This document shows, piece after piece, positions 1 through 5,177 of a stretch of DNA of 5,177 bases; position 1 is the first letter of the stretch, and each line of letters opens with the position of its first letter. The notes beneath the pieces are model-generated. The model saw only the letters and a program-made list of their open reading frames with translations, was not told where the DNA came from and searched no databases. The DNA lies in the NCBI GenBank assembly GCA_023441845.1, contig JAEZNF010000032.1:1-5177 (forward strand). The letters run 5' to 3'. The DNA is from Bacillota bacterium (GTDB lineage Bacteria > Bacillota > Clostridia > Acetivibrionales > DSM-2933). A program made the position numbers and the translations under genes.

Positions 1-812
1 GTTCAATAAGGGATGAAAGAAGGCTGGAGAGTGTTTTTACGGAATTTAAGCCCACGGTTGTTTTTCATGCAGCAGCTCATAAACATGTGCCGCTCATGGA
101 AGATAATCCGCAGGAAGCTATAAAAAACAATATTTTGGGTACTTTAAATGTGGCAGAGTGTGCAAGCCGGTTTAAATGCAAAAAGTTTGTGCTTATTTCA
201 ACCGACAAGGCGGTAAATCCCACCAATATTATGGGCGCAACCAAAAGGGCGGCGGAAATAATTATACAGTACATGGGCCAAAACAGCGATACGGTATTTA
301 CAGCTGTCAGGTTTGGAAATGTTTTGGGAAGCAACGGAAGTGTTATTCCGCTGTTTCAGAAGCAGATCGAACACGGCGGTCCTGTTACCGTTACACATCC
401 TGAAGTAACCAGGTTTTTCATGACCATTCCTGAAGCGGCAGGCCTTGTAATACAAGCAGGAGCAATGGCTGCCGGAGGAGAAATATTTGTACTGGATATG
501 GGTGAACCGGTCAAAATAGTTGACCTTGTTAATTCCTTGATTAAACTGTCAGGTCTTAAGCCCGGTGTTGATATAGCGGTGGAATACACGGGCTTAAGAC
601 CGGGAGAAAAGCTTCATGAGGAACTTCTTATGACAGAAGACGGTGTGGCTGTAACCAAAAACAATAAAATTTTCATTGAAAAGTCTTCTAAAGCCGATTT
701 TGAGTCATTGATGAATGAGGTAAGGTCGATGGGAATGGTGGATTTTAAAAGTACCGGTGAAATTAAGGATTTAATCGGGAGGATAGTTCCTACCTACCGC
801 TGGAGGTACTAA
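1..812 (+). CDS. CapD/FlaA1/WbpM-family nucleotide-sugar 4,6-dehydratase/epimerase, C-terminal part (5' truncated by window)
   Basis: The reading frame is open from base 3 to the TAA at 810-812 and gives 269 residues. The start codon lies upstream of the window; GTG at 87 is internal (HKHVPLME), not a real start. Visible family marks, numbered from the first full codon: the HAAAHKHVPLME block (22-33), STDKA (66-70) with the catalytic Ser/Thr region, NPTNIMGATKR (73-83) with the Met77-x3-Lys81 pair that replaces Tyr-x3-Lys in this branch of the short-chain dehydrogenase superfamily, RFGNVLGSNGSVIP, and TGLRPGEKLHEELL near the end. Full-length relatives of about 600 residues carry an N-terminal membrane region and convert UDP-GlcNAc-type sugars to 4-keto-6-deoxy intermediates for capsule, exopolysaccharide or protein glycosylation. 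Soluble short forms also exist, and the window cannot tell them apart. The exact sugar substrate is not readable from this sequence. A decayed relative lies at 4021-4116. Confidence 0.95.
   Translation, partial: SIRDERRLESVFTEFKPTVVFHAAAHKHVPLMEDNPQEAIKNNILGTLNVAECASRFKCKKFVLISTDKAVNPTNIMGATKRAAEIIIQYMGQNSDTVFTAVRFGNVLGSNGSVIPLFQKQIEHGGPVTVTHPEVTRFFMTIPEAAGLVIQAGAMAAGGEIFVLDMGEPVKIVDLVNSLIKLSGLKPGVDIAVEYTGLRPGEKLHEELLMTEDGVAVTKNNKIFIEKSSKADFESLMNEVRSMGMVDFKSTGEIKDLIGRIVPTYRWRY
304..554 (+). repeat. 9-bp direct repeat pair CTGTCAGGT (304-312 and 546-554) inside the capD-like gene
   Basis: CTGTCAGGT occurs at 304-312 and again at 546-554, a spacing of 242 bp. In the downstream capD remnant the two flanking homologous segments are joined at CTGTCAG and exactly 242 bp are missing. 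The repeat pair therefore marks the likely slippage or recombination endpoints of that deletion. In the intact gene the repeats are simply part of the coding sequence. Confidence 0.8.
552..601. repeat. Perfect 13-bp inverted repeat within the capD-like gene
   Basis: GGTCTTAAGCCCG (552-564) is the exact reverse complement of CGGGCTTAAGACC (589-601), with a 24-base loop. It encodes the family-typical GLKPG and TGLRPG segments, so the symmetry may be a by-product of conserved protein sequence and codon choice. It starts inside the second CTGTCAGGT direct repeat, and the same segment is what survives in the remnant at 4062-4116. Confidence 0.75.
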
Positions 813-826
813 TCAAAATAATTTGT

Positions 827-930
827 CTATATTGAACGCGATAAAGATTTTACATCGCGCTTCAATTTCCTTAATAAAATATCACGAAAATTAAATTTTT
901 CATTGTAAAATCATTTTCGTGATTTATATA
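827..930. repeat. Palindromic intergenic element E1 (two hairpins)
   Basis: E1 begins with CTATATTGAACGCG at 827-840, identical to the left end of E2. It can fold into two hairpins. ATTGAACGCGAT (831-842) pairs with ATCGCGCTTCAAT (854-866), with one bulged base. ATCACGAAAAT (881-891) pairs perfectly with ATTTTCGTGAT (913-923) over 11 bp around a 21-base loop. The second hairpin aligns without gaps to the E2 stem-loop through the shared loop octamer TGTAAAAT (904-911) and the trailing ATATA. It lies 14 bases after the capD-like stop codon and could shape that transcript's 3' end, but no T-run typical of an intrinsic terminator follows either hairpin. Confidence 0.7.
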
Positions 931-952
931 ATAATCCGGGTTCAGGAGATTA

Positions 953-1030
953 ATGATGCAAAAATGCACTTCGTGTTTATTTTTTGGGTTCTGTAGCGTT
1001 TCAAACTATATTGAACGCGCGAAAAAATAG
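953..1030 (+). CDS. Possible 25-residue small ORF with a Cys-x2-Cys pair
   Basis: AGGAG at 944-948 precedes two consecutive ATGs (953 and 956), 4 and 7 bases away, and the frame runs to TAG at 1028-1030. The product would start MMQKCTSCLFFGFC, a short cysteine-containing hydrophobic stretch, and end in basic residues. I recognise no family. The last third overlaps the left arm of element E2, so the frame could be fortuitous. The only support is the well-placed Shine-Dalgarno sequence; chance occurrence in AT-rich DNA is quite possible. Confidence 0.2.
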   Translation: MMQKCTSCLFFGFCSVSNYIERAKK

Positions 1031-1067
1031 AATTAGAAATGTAAAATGTTTTTCGCGAAACATATAG
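1006..1067. repeat. Palindromic intergenic element E2
   Basis: This 62-bp imperfect palindrome runs from CTATAT (1006-1011) to ATATAG (1062-1067). The inner stem CGCGAAAAA (1018-1026) pairs perfectly with TTTTTCGCG (1049-1057). The left 14 bases match E1 exactly; the left 19 bases match E3 at 17 positions; the right end AAACATATAG (1058-1067) matches E3 (4217-4226) at 10 of 10. It lies 73 bp before the secreted-protein start, so it falls in that gene's upstream region and could act as a mobile palindromic repeat, a leader hairpin or an operator. The sequence does not decide between these. Confidence 0.75.
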
Positions 1068-1123
1068 TTATGATTTCCAGCAATAATTATAAAGCTATGG
1101 AATGTTTATTAACTAACAAAATT

Positions 1124-1130
1124 AGGGGGA
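1124..1130 (+). promoter_or_regulatory. Ribosome-binding site of the secreted discoidin-repeat protein
   Basis: AGGGGGA sits 10 bases before ATG 1141. It supports that codon as the start, as does the signal peptide beginning directly at MKK. I could not fix a convincing -35/-10 promoter between E2 and this site. Confidence 0.7.
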
Positions 1131-1140
1131 AGAGAATTAT

Positions 1141-3966
1141 ATGAAAAAAATTTCAACTAGGGCATTAGGGAACTTAATCTTGGCTATATTTATTATATTA
1201 GCGCTTGCTCCTACCAATATTAATGGTATCTTAACCGGAGAAAGTATATTTCCGGCGGCATATGCCAGCGCACCTAATACAACAAATGTAGCATTGGGAA
1301 AGGTAGCTACTACATCTGCAACATTTTCCAACCTAAACTGTATAACTGATGGTGATAAGGATACTGACAATTTTTCCGATAGTTATCCTAATGATGGCAT
1401 ACAGTGGATAATACTAGACTTGGGAAGCGAGAAAACTATCGACAGAATTAAACTTTGGCATTATTTTGGAGACGGGAGAATGTATCGTGATGTAATAATC
1501 CAACTTTCCAATCAAGCTGACTTTTTAAGCGGGGTCACTACTATATTTAATAATGATTCTGACGGATCTTCGGGACAAGGGATAGGTACTGATGGAGAAT
1601 ATAATGAAACCAGTGAAGGAAAGACTATAAATTTTAATGCTACAAGAACACGATATTTAAAGTTTTGGTCTAATGGAAGTACCTCAAATAGTTCCAATCA
1701 CTATGTAGAAATTGAAGTGTTTGAAAGTGCCATATATAATTTAGCTTTGGGTAAGAATGTAACAACTTCTTATACATTTACTCCTTTAAATAAAATAAAC
1801 GACGGTAATAAAAATACCAATAATTTCTCTGATAGTTATCCTAACGGTGGTATACAATGGATACAGTTGGACTTAGGCAGTATAATGAGTGTTATGAAAA
1901 TAAATATTTGGCATTACTATGGGGACGATAGGAGATATCATGATGTAATCATACAGCTCTCAAACACTGAAGACTTTTCAAGTGATGTAACTACTGTATT
2001 TAATAATGACTCAGATGGGAACTTGGGACAGGGAATTGGCAGTGATCAGGAATATGCCGAAACCAGCACTGGGAAAAGCATAGAGTTTGATGTTATTAAT
2101 GCACGATACGTAAGGTGTTGGTCAAATGGAAGTACAGTTGACAGTACCAACCGTTATGTAGAAGTTGAAGTTTTTGGGAGTGCAAATGCTATAACTAATT
2201 TAGCCTTGAGCAAGAATTTAACTATGTCAAATCAATTTGACAATGCAGGTGCCATGACCGATGGTAACAAGGATACAGACAATTATTCCGATAGTTATCC
2301 TAACGATGGTGTACAGTGGGTAATGTTAGATTTAGGAAATGAGATGAATGTCATAGGAATTAATCTTTGGCATTACTTTGGTGATGAAAGAACATATCAT
2401 GATGTAATCATACAGGTTTCAAACTCTGAGGACTTTTCAAGCGGTGTAGATACTGTATTTAATAATGACTTGGATGGAAGCTCGGGCCAGGGAATTGGCA
2501 GTAATCAGGAATATGTGGAAACCAGTTCCGGGAAAAGCATAAAGTTTAATGCCTTAAGAGGAAGATATGTTAGATTCTGGTCTAATGGGAGTACTTCCAA
2601 TCAATCTAATCATTACGTAGAAGTTGAAGTTCTGGGGAATTCTTTAAATAATTCGGCATTGGGAAAACCAATAACTACCATTCCAAATTTAAATAGGATT
2701 ACAGATGGTGATAAGGATACTGATTTTTTCACTGATAGTTATCCTAATGAAGGGATACAGTGGATAATGATAGATTTAAGAAGCGAAGTGAATATCACTG
2801 GTATCAATCTGTGGCATTATTTCGGAGATAGTAGGCAATATCATGATGTTATTATACAGGTTTCAAACACTCCCGATTTTTCAAGCGGTGTTACTACAGT
2901 CTTTAACAATGACTCTGATGGGTCTTCGGGACAAGGAATAGGTAATGATGAAGAATATATCGAAACCAGCAGTGGAAAGAGCATAAATATTAATGCTGTA
3001 TCAGCTCGATATGTAAAATTATGGTCTAACGGAAGCACAGCCAATGACTCAAATCATTACGTGGAAGTGGAAGTAATGGCAACTGACCCTACAATTGGTT
3101 TTTATCCTAATTGGAATAATGTTGGCAAAGGACCCTTCTCGCCTACTCCTGCAATTGAAAATAACCCTCCTGTTCTACGTGCAAGTGATGTTACAGATGC
3201 TTCGGCTGATTTTGTGGCAGATCCTTTCCTTTTTTATGAAGATGGAAACTGGTATATGTTTTTTGAAGTTGAGGAAATAAGTACCGGAAGGGGTTGTATT
3301 GCATTAGCAACAAGTACTGATGGACTAAACTGGGATTATGATGGTATAGTTCTGAGAGAAAAGCACCACTTGGCGTTACCGCATGTATTTAAGTATGGAA
3401 ATGATTATTATATGGTTCCTGATACAGGAGGTACAATAAATGATTTAAAAATGTATAAGGCTGATAATTTCCCGTATGATTGGTCTTATTACACAACTAT
3501 AGCAACATCAGAACGCGGATTTTTGGACATAGCAATAGTACCATATAACGGTAAGTTCTGGCTGTTCACAAGTGATATAACAAATAGTAATTCTTATCTT
3601 TACTACTCAGACAATCTAACAAGCGGTTGGACAGAACATCCAAAAAATCCGATTATCTCAGATGATCCGGCTAAAGCCAGAATAGGAGGCAGGTCATTTG
3701 TTTACAATGGAAAGTTAATTAGAATTGCGCAAAAATGTGATTTATATTATGGAGAAAAAGTAAGAGCATTTGAGGTTGATACTATAACAACAACAGACTA
3801 TGCAGAACATGAAATTCCTGAAAGTCCGCTGCTAAGTCCTGGCAGCAACGATTGGAATGCTACCAACATGCATACATTTGACCCCTGGTGGATTGGAGAC
3901 AAATGGCTGATTGCAGTAGATGGCTATAACGGTAGTTGGTCAATTGGTATATATAAAAGTGAGTAA
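1141..3966 (+). CDS. Secreted protein: signal peptide, four discoidin (F5/8 type C) domains, C-terminal GINT1-N/GH43-like beta-propeller
   Basis: This complete 941-residue protein starts at ATG 1141 behind AGGGGGA. Residues 1-42 look like a signal peptide: MKKISTR, then the hydrophobic LILAIFIILALA, with probable cleavage after AAYA. Four tandem discoidin-like domains follow at about 49-194, 200-346, 353-499 and 504-646. Each reads N-x-ALG-K..DG-K-T..SDSYPN-GIQW..LDLGS..HDVIIQ-SN..DFSSGVTTVFNND..GQGIG..EY-ETS-GKSI..RYV-WSNGST..YVEVEV. Such domains commonly bind carbohydrates (CBM32-like fold). Residues about 650-941 resemble the N-terminal propeller of glucosamine inositolphosphorylceramide transferase 1 and its bacterial relatives (GH43-like fold): VADPFLFYEDGNWYMFFE (692-709), LPHVFKYGNDYYMVPD, YYSDNLTSGWTEHPKNPI, ARIGGRSFVYNGKLIRIAQ, and WNATNMHTFDPWW (905-917). 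Asp694 sits where GH43-type enzymes place a catalytic Asp. No glycosyltransferase, dockerin, sortase or S-layer anchor follows, so it is probably released or held by sugar binding. Enzymatic activity is unproven. Confidence 0.93.
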   Translation: MKKISTRALGNLILAIFIILALAPTNINGILTGESIFPAAYASAPNTTNVALGKVATTSATFSNLNCITDGDKDTDNFSDSYPNDGIQWIILDLGSEKTIDRIKLWHYFGDGRMYRDVIIQLSNQADFLSGVTTIFNNDSDGSSGQGIGTDGEYNETSEGKTINFNATRTRYLKFWSNGSTSNSSNHYVEIEVFESAIYNLALGKNVTTSYTFTPLNKINDGNKNTNNFSDSYPNGGIQWIQLDLGSIMSVMKINIWHYYGDDRRYHDVIIQLSNTEDFSSDVTTVFNNDSDGNLGQGIGSDQEYAETSTGKSIEFDVINARYVRCWSNGSTVDSTNRYVEVEVFGSANAITNLALSKNLTMSNQFDNAGAMTDGNKDTDNYSDSYPNDGVQWVMLDLGNEMNVIGINLWHYFGDERTYHDVIIQVSNSEDFSSGVDTVFNNDLDGSSGQGIGSNQEYVETSSGKSIKFNALRGRYVRFWSNGSTSNQSNHYVEVEVLGNSLNNSALGKPITTIPNLNRITDGDKDTDFFTDSYPNEGIQWIMIDLRSEVNITGINLWHYFGDSRQYHDVIIQVSNTPDFSSGVTTVFNNDSDGSSGQGIGNDEEYIETSSGKSININAVSARYVKLWSNGSTANDSNHYVEVEVMATDPTIGFYPNWNNVGKGPFSPTPAIENNPPVLRASDVTDASADFVADPFLFYEDGNWYMFFEVEEISTGRGCIALATSTDGLNWDYDGIVLREKHHLALPHVFKYGNDYYMVPDTGGTINDLKMYKADNFPYDWSYYTTIATSERGFLDIAIVPYNGKFWLFTSDITNSNSYLYYSDNLTSGWTEHPKNPIISDDPAKARIGGRSFVYNGKLIRIAQKCDLYYGEKVRAFEVDTITTTDYAEHEIPESPLLSPGSNDWNATNMHTFDPWWIGDKWLIAVDGYNGSWSIGIYKSE
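1285..3078 (+). repeat. Four in-frame tandem coding repeats of about 440-460 bp (discoidin domains)
   Basis: The units are approximately 1285-1722, 1738-2178, 2197-2637 and 2650-3078. A diagnostic string, GATAGTTATCCTAA, recurs at 1378, 1831, 2290 and 2734, with spacings of 453, 459 and 444 bp, all multiples of three. Homology is evident at the nucleotide level as well as in protein, which suggests internal duplication and possibly later homogenisation. Unit 4 has a shorter first strand region and replaces the usual LDLG glycine with arginine (Arg547). Unit 2 has a cysteine (Cys326) where the others have Phe or Leu before WSNGST. Confidence 0.9.
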
Positions 3967-4020
3967 GAGGGCGAATACCTTAATGACAAAATCAAAACTA
4001 CAGAAGATGTAGAAAACTAT

Positions 4021-4116
4021 ATGGGACAAAACAGCGATACTGTATATACCGCTGTCAGTTTTTAAGCCCGGTATTGATATAGCAGTGGAATACACGGGCT
4101 TAAGACCTGGATGAAA
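4021..4116 (+). pseudogene. Decayed capD-like gene fragment with internal 242-bp deletion
   Basis: Bases 4021-4058 align to 273-310 of the intact gene (34 of 38 identical), and 4062-4111 align to 556-605 (47 of 50). The offset jumps from 3748 to 3506, so 242 bp are missing, exactly the spacing of the CTGTCAGGT repeats in the intact gene. Because 242 is not a multiple of three, the frame breaks and TAA occurs at 4063-4065. A further one-base insertion near 4112 changes GGAGAA to GGATGAA. Most differences are synonymous (Gly GGC to GGA, Thr ACG to ACT, Ala GCG to GCA, Pro CCG to CCT), with conservative Phe to Tyr and Val to Ile. This suggests the copy diverged as a working paralogue before it decayed. 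I found no recognisable capD sequence in 3967-4020 or beyond 4116. Confidence 0.85.
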
Positions 4117-4145
4117 CACAGGGTATCAAAGTGAGATTTCTCCTG

Positions 4146-4226
4146 TTATATTTAACGCGCGAAAGAATTTTCATAAAGTGTTGTGCGTTCAATGGATCAA
4201 GGTATATGATTTCGATAAACATATAG
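4146..4226. repeat. Palindromic intergenic element E3
   Basis: The left end TTATATTTAACGCGCGAAA (4146-4164) matches E2 at 17 of 19 positions, and the right end AAACATATAG (4217-4226) matches it perfectly. The middle differs and is longer. CGAAA (4160-4164) can pair with TTTCG (4210-4214). An internal GCGTTCAAT (4185-4193) is the reverse complement of the ATTGAACGC core at the left ends of E1 and E2, giving a nested hairpin like that in E1. It begins about 30 bp after the capD remnant, much as E1 follows the intact gene. Confidence 0.7.
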
Positions 4227-4257
4227 GTTAATTATAATTCGATTTTTATGCTACTAC

Positions 4258-4290
4258 AGGCGGCTATCTATATGATGGCTGTCTTTTTTA
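4258..4290 (+). terminator. Likely Rho-independent terminator
   Basis: AGGCGGCTATC (4258-4268) pairs with GATGGCTGTCT (4274-4284) over 11 bp, including three G-U pairs in RNA. The loop is the 5 bases TATAT, and six T residues (4284-4289) overlap and follow the stem. It would end transcripts coming from the secreted-protein gene and isolate the downstream receptor gene. The wobble pairs make it moderate in strength. Confidence 0.6.
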
Positions 4291-4315
4291 TACTTGCAAA
4301 TTATTAATTAATTGT

Positions 4316-4342
4316 TAAGAAAATGCAATTTTATGTCGAGTA
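4316..4342 (+). promoter_or_regulatory. Possible SigD-type (motility) promoter for the receptor gene
   Basis: TAAG (4316-4319), a 15-base spacer and GTCGAGTA (4335-4342) partly match the flagellar/chemotaxis sigma factor consensus TAAA-N15-GCCGATAT: 3 of 4 positions, then 4 of 8 with the CGA core present. It lies just after the terminator and 53 bases before the ATG, a sensible place for a chemoreceptor gene. The match is imperfect and the region is AT-rich, so chance is a real alternative. Confidence 0.3.
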
Positions 4343-4382
4343 AATAATGTAACTTAATTATATATCTAATCTATATTTATCT

Positions 4383-4390
4383 AAGGAGGT
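4383..4390 (+). promoter_or_regulatory. Ribosome-binding site of the receptor gene
   Basis: AAGGAGGT is a near-complete anti-16S match, 5 bases before ATG 4396. It fixes the start codon of the gene that runs off the window end. Confidence 0.85.
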
Positions 4391-4395
4391 TTCTT

Positions 4396-5177
4396 ATGAA
4401 ATTAGCTAATTTATTTATGAAGTTATTCAATTCTCTTAGATTCAAACTGATTCTTGTTATACTGGCAGTTACACTCATACCGTTAGTGTTTGTATCAACA
4501 TTTATGTTTAAAAGTTTTAATAACATGTTAATACGCAATATAGAAATTCAAGATGTTAAAACTGCATCATCAAACGCAGAAGCTTTGGATAAATGGATTG
4601 AGGGAAAAGTATCACAGCTGGGTGAACTTTTAAAAGCTCACCCAGAATTCAAAAAAATGGATATGGAAGAAATCATACCGACACTAAAAAAAATAAATGA
4701 AAGTGATATTGAAGTAGAGACATCTGTTGTTGCAGATAAAGACGGTAATTCAATTAATGATAGTAATCTAAAGGTTAGTATTGCCGACAGAGAGTATTTT
4801 ATCAGGGCAAAGCAGACCAAAAAAGTTGCGATAAGTGATGTTATTTTGAGCAAAGCAACTAACAATAAAGTAGTATCTATTGCAGTACCGGTTCTTGATG
4901 ATTCCGACAACTTCCAGGGAGTGCTGTTGAGCGTTGTTAGTATTAAAGCTATGGAGAATTCAATAGGCAAAATAAAGATTGAAAAAACAGGGTATGCTTG
5001 TGTATTATCCCGGGAAGGAAATTATATATTTCATCCAACTTCGGAATATATAAACAAAAGTTATAATGATATCATTGATAACACCAAGGCGAAAGAAACC
5101 TTCAGCAAAGAAATAATGGCAAAGGACTATGGATTTGTTTCATATCCTGATAATCCCCGTAAAGAAAAGATAGCGGC
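4396..5177 (+). CDS. Membrane sensor with dCache domain, probably a methyl-accepting chemotaxis protein (3' truncated by window)
   Basis: The frame is open from ATG 4396, behind AAGGAGGT, to the window end, giving 260 complete codons without a stop. Residues 1-15 are short, basic and cytoplasmic. Residues about 16-38 (FKLILVILAVTLIPLVFVST and on) form a transmembrane helix with the proline typical of this receptor class. Residues from about 45 onward form an extracellular dCache-type ligand-binding domain: a long helix (TASSNAEALDKWIEGKVSQL), ADKDGNS (113-119), DREYFIRA (131-138), VAISDVILSK (144-153), VVSIAVPVLD, then a second module starting near TGYACVLSREGNYIFHP. The R-x-W-Y signature of amino-acid-binding dCache domains is not obvious here (R-E-Y-F instead), so the ligand is unknown. 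The second TM helix, HAMP and signalling domain would lie beyond 5177. A histidine kinase or diguanylate cyclase with the same sensor cannot be excluded. The upstream terminator suggests independent transcription. Confidence 0.88.
   Translation, partial: MKLANLFMKLFNSLRFKLILVILAVTLIPLVFVSTFMFKSFNNMLIRNIEIQDVKTASSNAEALDKWIEGKVSQLGELLKAHPEFKKMDMEEIIPTLKKINESDIEVETSVVADKDGNSINDSNLKVSIADREYFIRAKQTKKVAISDVILSKATNNKVVSIAVPVLDDSDNFQGVLLSVVSIKAMENSIGKIKIEKTGYACVLSREGNYIFHPTSEYINKSYNDIIDNTKAKETFSKEIMAKDYGFVSYPDNPRKEKIA

Noticed and set aside
176..589. Alternative frames on both strands inside the capD-like gene
   Set aside because: They are overlapped by a clearly conserved coding frame, lack start signals and give no recognisable protein.
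957..990. Weak hairpin GCAC-TTC-GTGT followed by a T-rich run, considered as a terminator for the capD-like gene
   Set aside because: The stem has only about four pairs including a wobble, too weak to call an intrinsic terminator.
1137..1370. Minus-strand frame overlapping the start of the secreted protein
   Set aside because: It is antisense to the signal peptide and first discoidin unit and shows no family resemblance. Similar antisense frames recur at 1512-1697 and 2841-3044 because the sense repeats are alike.
1285..3078. Regularly spaced repeats considered as a CRISPR-like or satellite array
   Set aside because: The unit is about 450 bp, in frame, and encodes a known domain; there are no short identical repeats with unique spacers.
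4240..4395. Leader before the receptor gene checked for a cyclic-di-GMP or other riboswitch
   Set aside because: No conserved aptamer core was recognisable; the hairpin with a T-run is adequately explained as a terminator.
4638..4970. 110-codon open frame on the minus strand
   Set aside because: It lies wholly inside the dCache receptor gene, antisense to it, with no ribosome-binding site. Its hydrophobic composition is the expected mirror of the sense codons.

Overview
The window looks like chromosomal DNA of a Gram-positive, low- to moderate-GC Clostridia member. The grounds are strong purine-rich ribosome-binding sites, AT-rich spacers, a Gram-positive-style signal peptide and the protein families present. 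The style resembles cellulolytic clostridia (Acetivibrio/Clostridium thermocellum group), but that placement is an inference from gene content and codon flavour, not proven. All genes lie on the + strand.

Layout: (1) 1-812 is the 3' part of a CapD/FlaA1/WbpM-family nucleotide-sugar dehydratase/epimerase gene, with its 5' end outside the window. (2) 813-1140 is an intergenic stretch with two related palindromic elements (E1, E2) and a very small, doubtful ORF that has a good Shine-Dalgarno sequence. (3) 1141-3966 is a complete 941-residue secreted protein: signal peptide, four near-identical discoidin (F5/8 type C) domains of about 145 residues, and a C-terminal five-bladed-propeller domain resembling the N-terminal domain of glucosamine inositolphosphorylceramide transferase 1 (GH43-like fold). 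(4) 3967-4395 is intergenic. It holds a decayed fragment of a second capD-like gene, a third palindromic element (E3), a likely Rho-independent terminator and a possible motility-type promoter. (5) 4396-5177 is the 5' part of a membrane chemoreceptor-type protein (one TM helix, then an extracellular dCache domain), cut by the window end.

Functionally, the first gene points to synthesis of modified sugars for surface polysaccharide or protein glycosylation. The second product would act outside the cell, with four carbohydrate-binding-like domains presenting a glycosidase-like propeller. The third gene would sense extracellular ligands. No operon links them firmly: the spacers are 328 and 429 bp and contain hairpins and a terminator.

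The most unusual structure is the symmetry around the secreted-protein gene. It is bracketed by an intact capD-like 3' end followed by palindromic elements, and by a capD remnant followed by the same kind of element. The remnant carries an internal 242-bp deletion that coincides exactly with two 9-bp direct repeats still visible in the intact gene. The E elements share both ends and a stem with a compensatory base-pair change, so they are a genuine repeat family.
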